Below, one piece after another: positions 44,101 to 54,204 of a stretch of DNA of 64,000 nucleotides (positions are counted from its first letter, which is position 1; the number at the start of each line of letters is the position of its first letter). This DNA is from Durusdinium trenchii (taxonomy: Eukaryota; Sar; Dinophyceae; Suessiales; Symbiodiniaceae). Made by a program: the position numbers and the translations under genes. The stretch lies in assembly GCA_963970005.1 (NCBI GenBank), contig CAXAMN010005336.1, positions 158,143-222,142 on the forward strand, in the 5' to 3' direction. The notes under the pieces are model-generated. The model saw only the letters and a program-made list of their open reading frames with translations. It had not been told where the DNA came from and made no database searches.

Positions 44101-45339
44101 GGACAGCGCCCGACATTGATCTGCGGAGAAGCCCACAATCCCCAGCTTCGCCGCTACCCCTTGCAGAAACTCATCCCGCTGGAATCCCAAGTAACGATCC
44201 CAGACCGAGCTGGGGACAAAAGTCACTGGCTGGCTCAGACCCAGCCAAGCATTGAAAGCATTGGCTCGCAAGCCTGCCAAACCCTCACTTGACGTTGCAG
44301 CTCAACTACCAACATCTCCTTCCAGCATTGGTCTCAACCTCACCAATGCCTCGTACATGTGGATGAACTCGTGGATGTCTGCCAAGATCACCACCACCAC
44401 CTGCGACCCCCGCTCCAAGTTCACCACAGGTTGCAAAGAAACCTGGTCTTGCCGAAAATTGCCCACGTTCGACACCAAGCGCACACTGCCTCGTTGGTAC
44501 AAATCACGCTCTGGCATCTCAATCCAGGCGCGCACCTGGTCCATTGCACAAACCCAAATCATCTTCAGTTTCCAGTCTCGGTTTCGCTCTTCGCTCATCA
44601 ACAAAAGGCGGGTGACCTCCACACCACTGCGTTTTGGCTTCACCGTATCCCGAACGACTGCTGGATACGGGCCCCCCACATCTTCCGACTCCCGGATTGT
44701 CTGCTGCAGCTTTTTCTGCAACTGCCCCAGAAGGAGTGTCGCCATACTTTGAGGTGAAGCCCGCCCGCCGCTCATAGGAATCCAGCTGGGCTGCACCCGA
44801 GGCACACTGGTAATCCAGGTTGCCAAGTTCGTTCTTTCCGCCGGCCCCTCCGCCGGGCCCAAAAATTCTGCTATAGACACTCTAAACACTGCGTTTTCTG
44901 TCAATGTCAAAAGATCAGGCTCCAAACTCCTCATCTCACGCAGAAACCTAGCAGCGGCCTCCAGCCTCCGCACATGCTGCCGATTGACCCCCGGCACACG
45001 ATTCTCTGCAGCGAACTGCCCCGCCTCCTTTATCTTCGCCAACAGAAGGTCATGCCGCCCAATCAGGCTAGCGCATTCCTGCCCGTCTTCCGGAAGTGCG
45101 ACTTCGCCCAAACACACGGCAGCGACGTAGCCGTCACTCACGAGCTGCGGTTCCCGAATCGTTTCGATGAAACGATCCACCCGACAGACACGCACGGACA
45201 TAGCCACATCTTGCCGCTCTACTGGGCCCTCACGCAGCCTCACATAGAGAGTCCGGAGCTCTGAAAAAGCAAAACCAGGAAACAGGTCTTGTAGAGGCAC
45301 ACTGCCCACCCGGTGATTGTATGCCACCAATGTCGCCAT
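41175..45339 (-). CDS. UPF1/UvrD-like SF1 helicase gene, interrupted by a stop
   Basis: Exons from 5' to 3': 45339-44310 (ATG; N-terminal domain without a known fold), 44273-44008, a continuation 44004 to about 43590, about 43530-43412, 42395 to about 42170, about 42110-42015, and about 41494-41175. Motif I is SCAGGGKTTLLAAV, motif Ia VVFNAPALKTVQGF, motif II VYLMDEYMG, motif III LLVGDEHQF, formed by joining 43412 to 42395 across a 1016-nt GT-AG intron (split Gly codon), and motif VI VYTALTRARSKLYLL. The first intron is only 36 nt (44274-44309). A TGA (44005-44007) lies in frame between motifs I and Ia. Substrate and role unknown; the gene abuts the PIF1-like gene on the same strand. Confidence 0.7.
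42399..43228. repeat. Duplicated block of about 110 bp bracketing hairpin cluster B
   Basis: The block ACCTAGTCTGGA..CTCTATTTC..TACCCCTTGGCTCCAAGAG..CGGACCTACGTCT occurs at 42394-42508 and again at 43118-43226 with about 10 per cent differences. Its first bases overlap the intron acceptor CTAG of the helicase gene, so the second copy carries a potential decoy acceptor. Confidence 0.8.
42634..43300. repeat. Hairpin-repeat cluster B inside a helicase intron
   Basis: Copies near 42634-42669, 42741-42770, 42843-42874, 42959-42994, 43069-43101 and 43265-43296 share the core CTATCT-AACGGACGTGTCTGCG-AGATAGG and the tail ACTT(G/C)AACGTCGT(A/C)AAC. They alternate with doubled GAGCGGTACAT blocks. All lie within the intron 42396-43411 between helicase motifs II and III. 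The family is the same as at 34885-35470. Confidence 0.85.
44310..45339 (-). CDS. N-terminal exon of the SF1 helicase gene
   Basis: 343 codons from ATG 45339 (ORF callers may start one codon earlier at GTG). It reads smoothly as protein ('DLFPGFAFSELRTLYVRLRE', '...RLLLMSEERNRDWKLKMIW', 'FIHMYEALVRLRPMLEGDV') and ends GTTG|GTAGTT. I do not recognise the domain. Family members from other dinoflagellates would be needed to name it. Confidence 0.65.
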
Positions 45340-45365
45340 CACTTCGCGCTACCCGAACACAATCA

Positions 45366-45432
45366 CTCGGCTCCAAGAGCACAAGTTCCTGCGTCAGCTG
45401 CTACAAAATCACTCGGCTCCAAGAGCACAAGT
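45366..45432. repeat. Repeated TCGGCTCCAAGAGCACAAG word (five copies in the region)
   Basis: Two copies occur here, at about 45367-45386 and 45414-45433. The related CTTGGCTCCAAGAGCACAAG occurs at 42449-42468, 43170-43189 and 46433-46452. The word contains an interrupted likeness to the end of the dinoflagellate spliced leader (TTGGCTCAAG). Here it lies just upstream of the start codon of the SF1 helicase gene. Confidence 0.8.
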
Positions 45433-45433
45433 T

Positions 45434-46592
45434 CCTTCGTTCACTCAAAAAATTCAAGTATGTAGTTGTCTTTGTCTCTCCCTCCGATACTTGAATGATA
45501 CTGTTGCCCTACATGGAAAGCTTCTTTTTCTCTTGCCTTACCCTCTACCTCAGCTGTGAAGCCCAACTGCATCATTCGCTGCATTCACCTCGCTGGTCTT
45601 CTGCCTCTACACCTCTCGCCTTCTGCAGTACCCACAGCGACTGCCTCGAAAACATGACTACTGCTGCCAGCAACAAGCACAAACAAAACATCTTCCCTAC
45701 ACGTCTTCGCTCCTGAGCTGCCTTGCTTCGGCCCATTCCATGCCTGCGGCACAAAGACGCAGCCATCCCCCGCTTTCGTGCCATATTTCACGTCTTCAAC
45801 CGAAACAATCCATGCATCTCGAAATAAGCACAACTTCTTGCATCACAGCGTCACCCCACACCCAAATGGCTGCGGCACAAGAACCCGTTTCTGATAGTCG
45901 TGGCGACCCTTCTGCAGCACTCTGCCTACGTTTCAAAAAATGGACCATTTCCTGCCTTGATGAAACCCGTCCTAAAATGGCTGCAGTCTTTGAGCCCAAG
46001 CTTGTTTGAGAAGGACAGCGAACCCTACCTGGATCAACAATCCCATACTGTTTGCATTGCATGTGTTCCACCATGTCATCGTCTGCCATGTTCGTTTCAT
46101 ACTGCAAACACCTCCCGCCTACAGATCCTTAACCGGCTCTGCAGCATCGGCCCCTAAATGGCTGCGGTCTTTGAGCCCAAGCTTGTTTGAAAAGGAAAGG
46201 AAATTGCCAGGGTCAACCGTCCCATCGTGATACCTCCGGCAGCGGTGGCGGCCCTTCAGCAGCCACGATTACTTAAAAAGGCCCTTGAACCATCGAATAC
46301 CACATCATCCCTTCCCCTGATGACTCTGCTTTTCTCTGCTCCAGTTGGACCTTATATTTGCGCCGTTCCAGGCGATATGGAAGCTATGTTCAGCCACGTT
46401 GAGGGAGAGCCGTACGGACGCTAACTCACTCCCTTGGCTCCAAGAGCACAAGCAGCTCGGGCTTCCTTCTGGGACTCGGTGGATGTATTGTCCCTTCCCT
46501 CCGGTGCGGGCGGTTACCGTCGCGAAGCGACGTGAATCTGCTTCACAAAAAACTGTCCCCAACCTGTCCTCTCGGGTGGTCTGAAACTGGTC
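45434..46592. other. Upstream region of the SF1 helicase gene, with a 60-bp direct repeat
   Basis: The word AAATGGCTGC(A/G)GTCTTTGAGC followed by CCAAGCTTGTTTGA occurs at 45976 and 46158. No coding frame is convincing. The end (46545-46592) repeats part of the 647-bp unit of 33.3-34.6 kb before running into the gap. Confidence 0.6.
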
Positions 46593-46602
46593 NNNNNNNN
46601 NN
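46593..46602. other. Assembly gap (10 N)
   Basis: Ten Ns between a fragment of the 33-kb tandem repeat on the left and a copy of the 32840-32884 repeat on the right. Confidence 0.99.
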
Positions 46603-49600
46603 CCGTGTGGCGAGTGGCATTCACATCAGTATGCATTTCTATAAGTGTGGCAGGCTTGATTTGTGCTGGGTACTGGGTGGCTCCAGCAATCATGCCAGAA
46701 AGGTCTTTGCAACTGTTCCCAACGAAGGCATCTATGGACCAATAAGCTGAGTTGCACTACACATAACGAAGGGCTTTCTGCAGCCAAAATGCTCCTGCAA
46801 CTTTCTGGACACACAAGCAATAAAGTAAAAAAACATGAAATCTCACAATCTCGGCATTCTTGCTGTCTTGAGACTTTGCCATGGGTTCCCTGCCTCATTC
46901 ATTGCAGCTAGCCCAGGTGGAGAATCTGTATATATAAAATCTGATTTACTGAGCCTTTCTCTGATTCCAATGATGAAAACATCTGTTGACATGTTGGGAA
47001 ACACAGAGTTGCCGTGTTGGTGCGAGAAGAAAGGCCCAAAAAGAAATCCGTGAAAGCGACCTTTAAAAAGGTGAGCACCTTACCCCTGCGTTGCAAGGGG
47101 GGCATCTTCGGCCGAGGTTCTGTGACAATCGAAACTTGCCCTTGTTCAAGCTTGGCCAGGAAAAATGTCTACCGTTACGTCCCTTTTAAGAGTTGGCCCA
47201 CCAAAAAAAAAAAAGAAACACTAGGAAATCTTGGATTTCCAAACTCATATTGTTGCTCAGTTTGCTTGCCCAAAGAGCATCCAGGCTCTAGGTGCTGAGT
47301 GGGTGTTGCCCCTTTAGCAAGGAGTTTCAAATGTCACTTGCCACTGCTTTCTTCAAGCGTGAATTGAACTTGAAGGCTGCATATTTCCTGTTCTCAAGTC
47401 ACACTTAGCGCTCTCAGGGCTCAAAGCTCTTGATCACCGTCCATATCCTGATCAGGAGTTGCTACGCTTTCTGGCTTAGCGGTGCCAAAAGATCAGACAT
47501 TCCTGGAGCTGCGGGAGGTCTCCATCGCTCCAAGACCGACGCAAGGGCAGCCGTTCAACTTCCTGTCATTCAGTGTTCCATCGTGCTCCACAAGAGCAGC
47601 ATCTTCACGAGGTCAGTCCTCATCTAAGAATACCGACCTCAGCTTTGCTTATTCAGAACTGTAACTGTTTCTCATTGCTCTCCAACTCGTCCTGATAGCT
47701 GAATGATGAGAAAGAAATTGAATGTTTGAGCAACCGAGTTCCGGCCAAACGAGGCTCCGACTCCATGAAGGTCCCCTTCACCCGCAGAACAACATTACCA
47801 TTCACCCTCCGTCCGTGCTCTGGAAACGACCTGACAGCGCTTCGGACCGGGAGCCAAGCCAATGTTCGTCAGCCTGTGTCATTTTGCCTTTACTATTTAT
47901 GTTTTGGTTGGTTTCATGTTTCTTTCATATATTGCTGCAATGAACTGCGAACCCAAGTCCAATCCAATGTGTGCTCCAGAAATTGAAATCACCAGTACTT
48001 CATAAATCGCCAGGCCCACGCAGTTGGAGGAGCTGTTTGCTGTCGACTGAGTCTTCCTTCCTTGGAAGCGCTGACCAAGTCTTCATCACCCCGTATTGTC
48101 TCCATGTTCTAGTTGGCAACCATCTAAAGCATGTGACACGCCTGTTTACAAACATGGCATCAAACAGTATCGATTTTGGAGAGGCTCGCCGGGGCAGAGT
48201 GTGGAGGCATCTGACAATCCCATGTCACTCATTGCATCGTTGAAGCCATCACCGGTACCGTCCTTTATGGGGCAGGCCCGGTGCTACCATCGTTTCCTTC
48301 CAGCAGTCCTTTTTCAACATCTTCCAGCGCTCCTGTGGTTGTCCTGAAGAGAACCCTGACGATGGCGCTGATCTTCCACGATCGCCTGACACCCGTGCTA
48401 AGGAAGGTAAAACTCTCCTTGGCTCAGCTTCAGGCATCCGTTCACGTCTTTGACGTGTTTCATTCTCTTTCAACATTCAACTTGACAAAGGATGTGGTTG
48501 CCCGGTTTCAGCATGCAAATTATCGACATAGCCATAGCTACATGTTTCCGCTCCTTGTTCTTTTTTTTGACCTTGCACAACTAGTCTTGTTTTTTGGCAG
48601 TTTCTTTACAAGCCTGTTCGGGCTCACTCAGGTCAGCAAACGTTACAACAATAGTCTGGAAGATTTGCAAACTGTTGCTTTTGCAGTTGTCAACTGGAAT
48701 GCGCTTGCAAGCGGCTTCTCCTCGATGTTGCAGGATCAGGTCTCGACGGTCTCGACCCTCTCCCTCACCTACCATGCAGCCTTCAACCATCTTCAACCAT
48801 CCTCTAATTAAGGGCCAAACTAGAGGACTGCCAAGCAGCTGTAACTTACTGTTTGCGTTTGAGTGGCACAAAAAGTCATGGAGCCACAAGGAATTGCGCC
48901 GTTGCTGCACGAGGCTGTTGAGGCATAAGCTAGGCTAGGCGGGTGGATGTGCGTTCGACTGCGCAAATAAAGCCACGCACAGCTTTTGAACTCATTGCAA
49001 CAACCACAGCTTGCACCTACTTCCAGCGGTTTGTGGGCTCTGTGTTGTACGACCTCTTCTAGGTCGTAGGTTCTTTGACTACAGATGCTGGAATTGCCAA
49101 ACAGGCCTGCTGTGCGTCTGCCTTGGTTGTATGCTGTGAATTGCGGCATTTTGCGACATTGAACCACAGCTGCTCCTGCAATATCATTCTTGTTGTTCAC
49201 TCGTTTTGACCGCACTTCTGTTGTGCTTCGGCAAAGAGATTGCAATGGATGATCAAATAGTATTATACATTACGCTCACGTAGCAATGGCTGAATCCTTG
49301 AACTATCAATTCATTCATCCACACAGCCTCCACTTTGGGTGGAATAGGATTGCAGGCTGCCGTAGCCCGAGTAGTGCTGGATTGCTGCCTTGTGTCAAGG
49401 AGAACATCGCCCAAGGCCGCTTCTCTTGGAGCAAAGGGCCAATGCACCATCCATCTAAGCCCCTCACCGCTTCATCCTCCCAAATGCCAGCCAAACCTCC
49501 CATGACATCACAACCTCAGTGTACAATCGCAAAAGCCTCAGGCAGCTTGTGGCTTTTGATTAGGATCAACAGTATGATCAACAACTGAGGGACAAACCCA

Positions 49601-49689
49601 TCTGACCATCCACCGACATATACTCGTCCTCCACTGAGAAGCCCATATATCCCCTAAGTTGCGTTGACGAGTCATCAAAGATAATATTG
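46603..49689. other. Stretch without a supported gene
   Basis: Begins with the repeat shared with 32840-32884. The plus-strand frame 48281-48811 (176 codons) has hydrophobic stretches but no motif and only average composition. An A tract lies at about 47201-47213. No RNA gene or element domain was recognised. Confidence 0.45.
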
Positions 49690-50470
49690 AGATTCATAGC
49701 TATGCACAACTATGCACTGCTGATTCTGGGAGCCGATCATTGGTGACATTCCTCCTCTCAATTCTTTCACCCCGTGAGCGTAGCGACAGGTGTCGCCTGC
49801 CTTCAAGCAATCGAACCCTGCCATTGTAGCTCTCAAGTATGGCCGAAGGATCCCAAAGAACGCCGAAGGTATTGTGGGGGTCAAACATCTATATGAATTG
49901 TCGAAACAAAACGCCTGATGAAAGCAACAAAAAGTGGGGCGATCGCCTTGCAAGTTCCTGTAGACCATGCTCTGCACAATTCGGTCTTGTAAACACTTCC
50001 GGTTGCCCGAAGCTCCGAATGCCTTAAACCAGCTGCACTTGAAAATCCAGTGCTAGGAGGTGACTTTATAGGCTGGGGGTGAGGCCCGTGTGCAAATTTA
50101 CAGTGGATATCATTGCACCTTGGGAGCCCAAGCATTGCATTGAAAAATCAATGGCACCATGCTTGGGTGCATGCTTCCTTCGAAAGAAGTTTACCTGCAC
50201 ACAAAGGCAATTGCATTGTTTTCCGTCATTAATCCTTCATGTGACGCTTTTTGAGCCAATCGTTCTGAGCTGGGGGCACAAAGCTTGGTTTTGGAAAGGT
50301 CTGGGGGCGCATTGAGCTCTTCTTTGGAGTGCGCAAAGGGGCAAGCCATACCCATGGTGCATTTCTTCCTAAGCCAAGCTGTGAAAGGCTCCAACTTCAA
50401 GCTGAGGAGATGAGTTGCTGCTGAAGCTCTTCTTGTGGAAGGCACACATCTTGGTCTTGTGAAACTGGCC
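49690..50470 (-). CDS. CCCH-type zinc-finger protein, likely RNA-binding
   Basis: Several short exons encode three CCCH fingers. Finger 1 joins 'TKMCAFHKK' (exon ending 50430) to 'KKCTMGMACPFAHS' (exon from 50368) across a 61-nt GA-AG intron (50369-50429), giving C-x7-C-x5-C-x3-H, and is followed by ELNAPPDLSKTKLC. Finger 2 ends '...RCNDIHCKFAHG' (exon 50118-49947). Finger 3 joins 'KTELCRAWSTGTCK' to 'AGDTCRYAHG' across a 146-nt GC-AG intron (49801-49946), again C-x7-C-x5-C-x3-H. CCCH proteins of this spacing bind RNA in other eukaryotes. The first ATG seen is at 50449. The exon 2 to 3 link and the end near 49690 are unresolved. Confidence 0.7.
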
Positions 50471-50829
50471 GCGTATCCTCACAACATCACTAGACAAAAG
50501 TCTGCAGGTGCAGTGGGTTCAAACCGATGGGCAGGGTGGGTGTCTGCAACGACTCTCAGGGGCCAAATGATCTCAAGGGTGTAGAGGTGCGATAAGCGTT
50601 TTAGGAAAATTACTTTACTTCGAGTGATCCCCACCATGGCATTTCAAAACAACCACGTTGACATCAACCTTGTTGTGTATTTCAGCCCATAGCACAAGTC
50701 CTTCAGCGCCAAGTCTTACTGTTTTGTCCGTAGCGAATGCTTTCATCAGGAGACCTGCGCCCAACTAATAATACAACTCAGATCATTTCAGTAGTAGTCG
50801 TACTGGGTGGCCCAAGTAGTAGTACTACT

Positions 50830-51560
50830 GTTTATTACTATTTATTAGTAGTAGTGGTAGTGGTAGTGGTAGTGGTAGTGGCTGTGTGTTTGTGGTTGTG
50901 TGTTTGTGGTTGCGTTTGTGATTGCGTTTGTGGTTGTGCTTGTGGTTGCGTCTTTGTCGTTGAGGCAGTGGTTGTGCTTGTGGTTGCGTGCTTGTCATTG
51001 CGTGTTTGTGATTGTGGCTGTGGTTGTGTTTGTGGTTGTGCGTTTGTGATTGTGTTTGTGGTTGTGTGTTTGTGGTTGTGTGTTTGTGGTTGTGTGTTTG
51101 TGGTTTTGTGTTTGTGGTTGTGTGTTTGTGGTTGTGTGTTTGTGATATTGGGTTTGTGATATTGTGTTTGTGACTGTGTGTTTGTGATTGTGTTTCTGGT
51201 TGTGTGTTTCTAGTTGTGTTTGTGGTTATGTGTTTGTGATCGTGTCTTCGTAGTCGTGTTTGTAGTTGTGTGCTTGTGGTTATGTTTGTGAATGTGTGTG
51301 TGGTACTGGTAGTGGTTGTGTTTGTAGTTGCGGTTGTGGTTGTGGTTGTTGTTGTGTCTTTGTGATTGTGTGTTTGTGGATGTGTTTGTGGTTGTGTGTT
51401 TGTGGCTGTGTGTTTGTGGTTGTGGTTGCGGTTGTGCTTTTGTGGTTGTGTTCGTGGTTTGTGGTTGTTGTTGTGTGTTTGCGGTTGTGTGTTTGCGGTT
51501 GCGTGATTGTGGTTGTGCGTTTGCGGTTGTGTGTTTGTGGTTGTGTTTGCGGTTGTGTGT
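50830..51560. repeat. TG-rich degenerate microsatellite, (TTGTGGTTGTGTG)n type
   Basis: About 730 bp of alternating TTGTGGTTG, TGTGTTTG and GTGATTG units on the plus strand, starting with GTAGTGGTAGTG units at 50850. It gives long but meaningless ORFs on both strands. It lies downstream of the minus-strand ORF cluster 51778-54126. Confidence 0.95.
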
Positions 51561-51777
51561 CCCCGAAGGGAGGCAAATTTTAAGCGCCGAGCCGGAAGGT
51601 TGGGTGAGACTAGTTAAATTGGCGAAGCTCACGATAGGTCTGATACGCTGTGAGAGGTAGTCGGAGTTGGCAAATGGCAACATCATGTAGACGGGAGGTG
51701 ACGGTATGTAGAGGTCGGTAGGGAAAAGGAGTAGAATCTCGTGGGAACTCATTGGCGATACCAAGAGGGCGAATGCT

Positions 51778-51981
51778 TCAGGAGTTGACATAGTAGAGCA
51801 CGAGGTCTTCAAGTGTGCAGGTGTGCGGGACTTCCCATACACGAGAGTCTCCGGTTGAGGGCAGGGCCTTCCAAAATGCTGCGCGTTGCTGCCCCAAACG
51901 GGAGTAGATCACATCTTTGAGATCATCGACTGTATACAATTCGAATCGGATGGTGGAGAGATTGGGAACTGGTCCAGGGAT
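51778..51981 (-). CDS. C-terminal exon of an unknown protein
   Basis: The frame has no start codon and reads 'FELYTVDDLKDVIYSRLGQQ', 'RAAFWKALPSTGDSRVWEVP', 'HTCTLEDLVLYYVNS' to TGA 51778-51780. Upstream the same frame is closed by a TGA at 51982-51984 and then reads on ('DLVARTSSSRTSDPVDTHYV'), so either an intron border lies here or the stop is a lesion. Protein-like composition contrasts with the overlapping frames. No family recognised. Confidence 0.45.
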   Translation of the reverse strand: MPGPVPNLSTIRFELYTVDDLKDVIYSRLGQQRAAFWKALPSTGDSRVWEVPHTCTLEDLVLYYVNS

Positions 51982-52366
51982 TCAAAAGGTTGATGGACGT
52001 CTCTCCACGTAGTGGGTATCAACTGGGTCAGAGGTTCGGGAACTCGAAGTCCGGGCGACGAGATCATCTTGGCAACAGGGAATGAAAAATGACACGGGTG
52101 GTGGGGGCCAATGGCTGCGGATAGAGAGAAAAAGATGTGTGTAAAGTGTGACGAAGGTGAGACGGAGTGAAAAAGAAAAAGAAACAGGAGATAAGCAGAG
52201 CGGGATTGTTTTCAGACTGTGAATGGTGAGCTCTAATGTAAAAGGGAAGCGCGTACGGCCTCAACCCGAAGAAGGTGGCAGAGCTCGCGAAGTGGTCAAT
52301 CATGGGTCCCAGCCGTAGGTGGGAAGGGAGGAGCCAACGTATTTTGGGATGCTGTAGATGAGGAAG

Positions 52367-52738
52367 TCAATGACATAGATCCTGGCCGGCGGAGGCGGAA
52401 GAAGCTGCGGAGGGAAGGTCGGGATTGGGAGAATGTTCTTCTCGGTTGAGGGCTTGGTTGAGTTCATCCTGATAGGTGGTAAGGGTGTGTACCATGCCTT
52501 CGATGAGCTGTCGTTGCTGAGGAGCGGGGAGATCCCGCAATGCCGGTGATTGAGAAACATCAAGCTGGGAGAAGTTCTGAAGAAGGTTTTCCAGCATGAA
52601 TTCCACACGGGTATGTTCAAGACTGTCGACAGCTTGGCGTTTTCGTCGCCGGGGATGAGCAACCGGAGTAGAGCTCTGGGCAGCAAGGTGGTTTTCCTCT
52701 GCCAGTCGTTGCTGCTCAGCGTGAAGGGCGTTTTTCAT
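52367..52738 (-). CDS. Small helical unknown ORF
   Basis: 123 codons from ATG 52738 ('MKNALHAEQQRLAEENHLAA'), a basic patch 'HPRRRKRQAVDSLEHTRVEF', then a predicted helical segment ('LIEGMVHTLTTYQDELNQAL') and an acidic/Ser-rich end. The basic patch could be a nuclear signal. It follows the paralogous pair on the same strand and may belong to the same gene or element. Confidence 0.45.
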   Translation of the reverse strand: MKNALHAEQQRLAEENHLAAQSSTPVAHPRRRKRQAVDSLEHTRVEFMLENLLQNFSQLDVSQSPALRDLPAPQQRQLIEGMVHTLTTYQDELNQALNREEHSPNPDLPSAASSASAGQDLCH

Positions 52739-52743
52739 AGTTC

Positions 52744-53290
52744 TCACAGGCCTCCCAAATGGGGAGACTCTGAATTGCTCCCAAGACCAACTGCCAACCC
52801 CGGGTACCCCACACGCGAAGAAGTAGGCGTCAAAGGATCGGGTAAGGAAGAAGGAGGGGAGAAGGTTAAAGGTGGTGGGAGGGAGAAAGGAGATGATGAC
52901 GGAACTGGTGGATCCAAGAAGGCAGTCTGGCCGCGAAGCTCGGCAATCAATCGAGTGTGATCTCGGTCGAAACGAGTAATGTGTAGCAAGCCAAGAGCAG
53001 TGAGAAGTTGTTCCGTGTAGGCGAGAGTGGTGCAGGTGGCTCGTTTGGTCTGATCGATGCTGGCGTCCAGTCCCCGAAGGTGAGCAAGAAGAAGAGGACA
53101 GGTGATGGTGTCCGCGAGGGGAGGAGCTAAAGTGTCCCAGGGTCCTCGTAGAATAGTGAGAATCAGCTGCAGGGACGAGTGTATGTGACAAAGTTCACGA
53201 TGTAGTACGGCTTGAGCTGCAATAGGTAATCCTTCAATGGGTGCGAGTCCTGCAGGAGGAGAAGGTGATGTATGGGTTGGTGGATTCATA
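52744..53290 (-). CDS. Unknown helical protein, paralogue 1
   Basis: From ATG 53290. After a Pro-rich start it reads 'APIEGLPIAAQAVLHRELCH', '...LLAHLRGLDASIDQTKRATC', 'LAYTEQLLTALGLLHITRFD', 'LIAELRGQTAFLDPPVP', then a Ser/Pro-rich tail. It aligns along its whole helical part with the ORF at 53515-54126. The domain is unnamed; an all-helical, gag-like or coat-like fold is only a guess. Confidence 0.55.
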
Positions 53291-53514
53291 GGTGTCGAAG
53301 TCGGAAGAAGACATGGCGGCGACTGCGAATGGACGCCGAGCGAGGGAGGAGGAAAGCCTAGAGAATAAACCGTGAGGAACGAGCTAGAGCCAAGGGGAGA
53401 ACAGAATGAGGGTGAGATCAAATGCAATAGCATCAATAGCCTGAATCAATAAAGTGAAAAAGAGGAAAATGGTGCTTTTTCTAAAAAGCTGTCAAGTCGA
53501 AGTAGGGGGTGAAA

Positions 53515-54126
53515 CTAATTAGTAATAGGTATCCCGCGCAGGTTCAAGCGAGGACGAGAGCGAGAGCGGGAGCGATTCATAGTGGCTCTGATCTCAGCGT
53601 GAGAGAGAGGTCGAGTCGAAGTGGCAACGACGAAACCACGTGAAGGTCGTGTAGTAGAGGGCGTCCTCGTCGTCAGTGCGTCATCATGATCCGGGGTGAC
53701 GGTGGTAGTAGTCGAGCCCCTCGCCGAATGAGATCCTGAAGCTGGGGGACGAATCGAAGGAAGACGAGGGTCACGGAAGGTGGTAGTACCACGTAGCTCT
53801 GCCTCTAATTTTGCAGTGTCAAAATTCAGAGCGTGGATCAAGCCAAAGGTGGTCAGCAGCTCTTGAGTGTAGTGGAGACCAGTATGTATGGCTTGAGTCG
53901 CTTGTCGAATGGCAGAATCAAGTCCTCGAATTTGTACCTGAAGGTGGGGCGATGTAACACAGTCTAAAAAGGTAGGAGAAAGGATGGCAAGTCGAGCACG
54001 AAGAAGGGAAGTAGTGAGGTCCAATAAGGCGTGTGCGTGAAGAATTTCACGATGTAGAATGGCCTGAGCCCTCATCGGTATGCCTTCCATGGGGGAAGAC
54101 CGGCGACCGGCAGGAGAAGGAATCAT
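53515..54126 (-). CDS. Unknown helical protein, paralogue 2
   Basis: From ATG 54126 ('MIPSPAGRRSSPMEGIPMRA'). Matching blocks to paralogue 1 are QAILHREILHAHALLDL, 'VQIRGLDSAIRQATQAIHTG', 'LHYTQELLTTFGLIHALNFD' and 'LEAELRGTTTFRDPRLPSIR'. The C-terminus is Ser/Thr/Arg-rich with SRSRSRPR. Within the shared helical part I see no stop or frameshift in either copy. Confidence 0.55.
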   Translation of the reverse strand: MIPSPAGRRSSPMEGIPMRAQAILHREILHAHALLDLTTSLLRARLAILSPTFLDCVTSPHLQVQIRGLDSAIRQATQAIHTGLHYTQELLTTFGLIHALNFDTAKLEAELRGTTTFRDPRLPSIRPPASGSHSARGSTTTTVTPDHDDALTTRTPSTTRPSRGFVVATSTRPLSHAEIRATMNRSRSRSRPRLNLRGIPITN

Positions 54127-54204
54127 GGCAGGAGGGAAAGTGCTGATCGCCTGGAATACTAGGTTAAGGCTCCAACAGGTTCCAATGAACCTTGAACAAA
54201 CTTC

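Noticed and set aside
48281-48811. 176-codon plus-strand ORF with hydrophobic stretches
   Set aside because: No motif, no splice context and average composition; kept only as a note in the gene-free stretch.
50737-51660. Long Val/Cys-rich plus-strand ORFs and Asn/His/Thr-rich minus-strand ORFs
   Set aside because: They are translations of the TG-rich microsatellite and have no independent protein signal.
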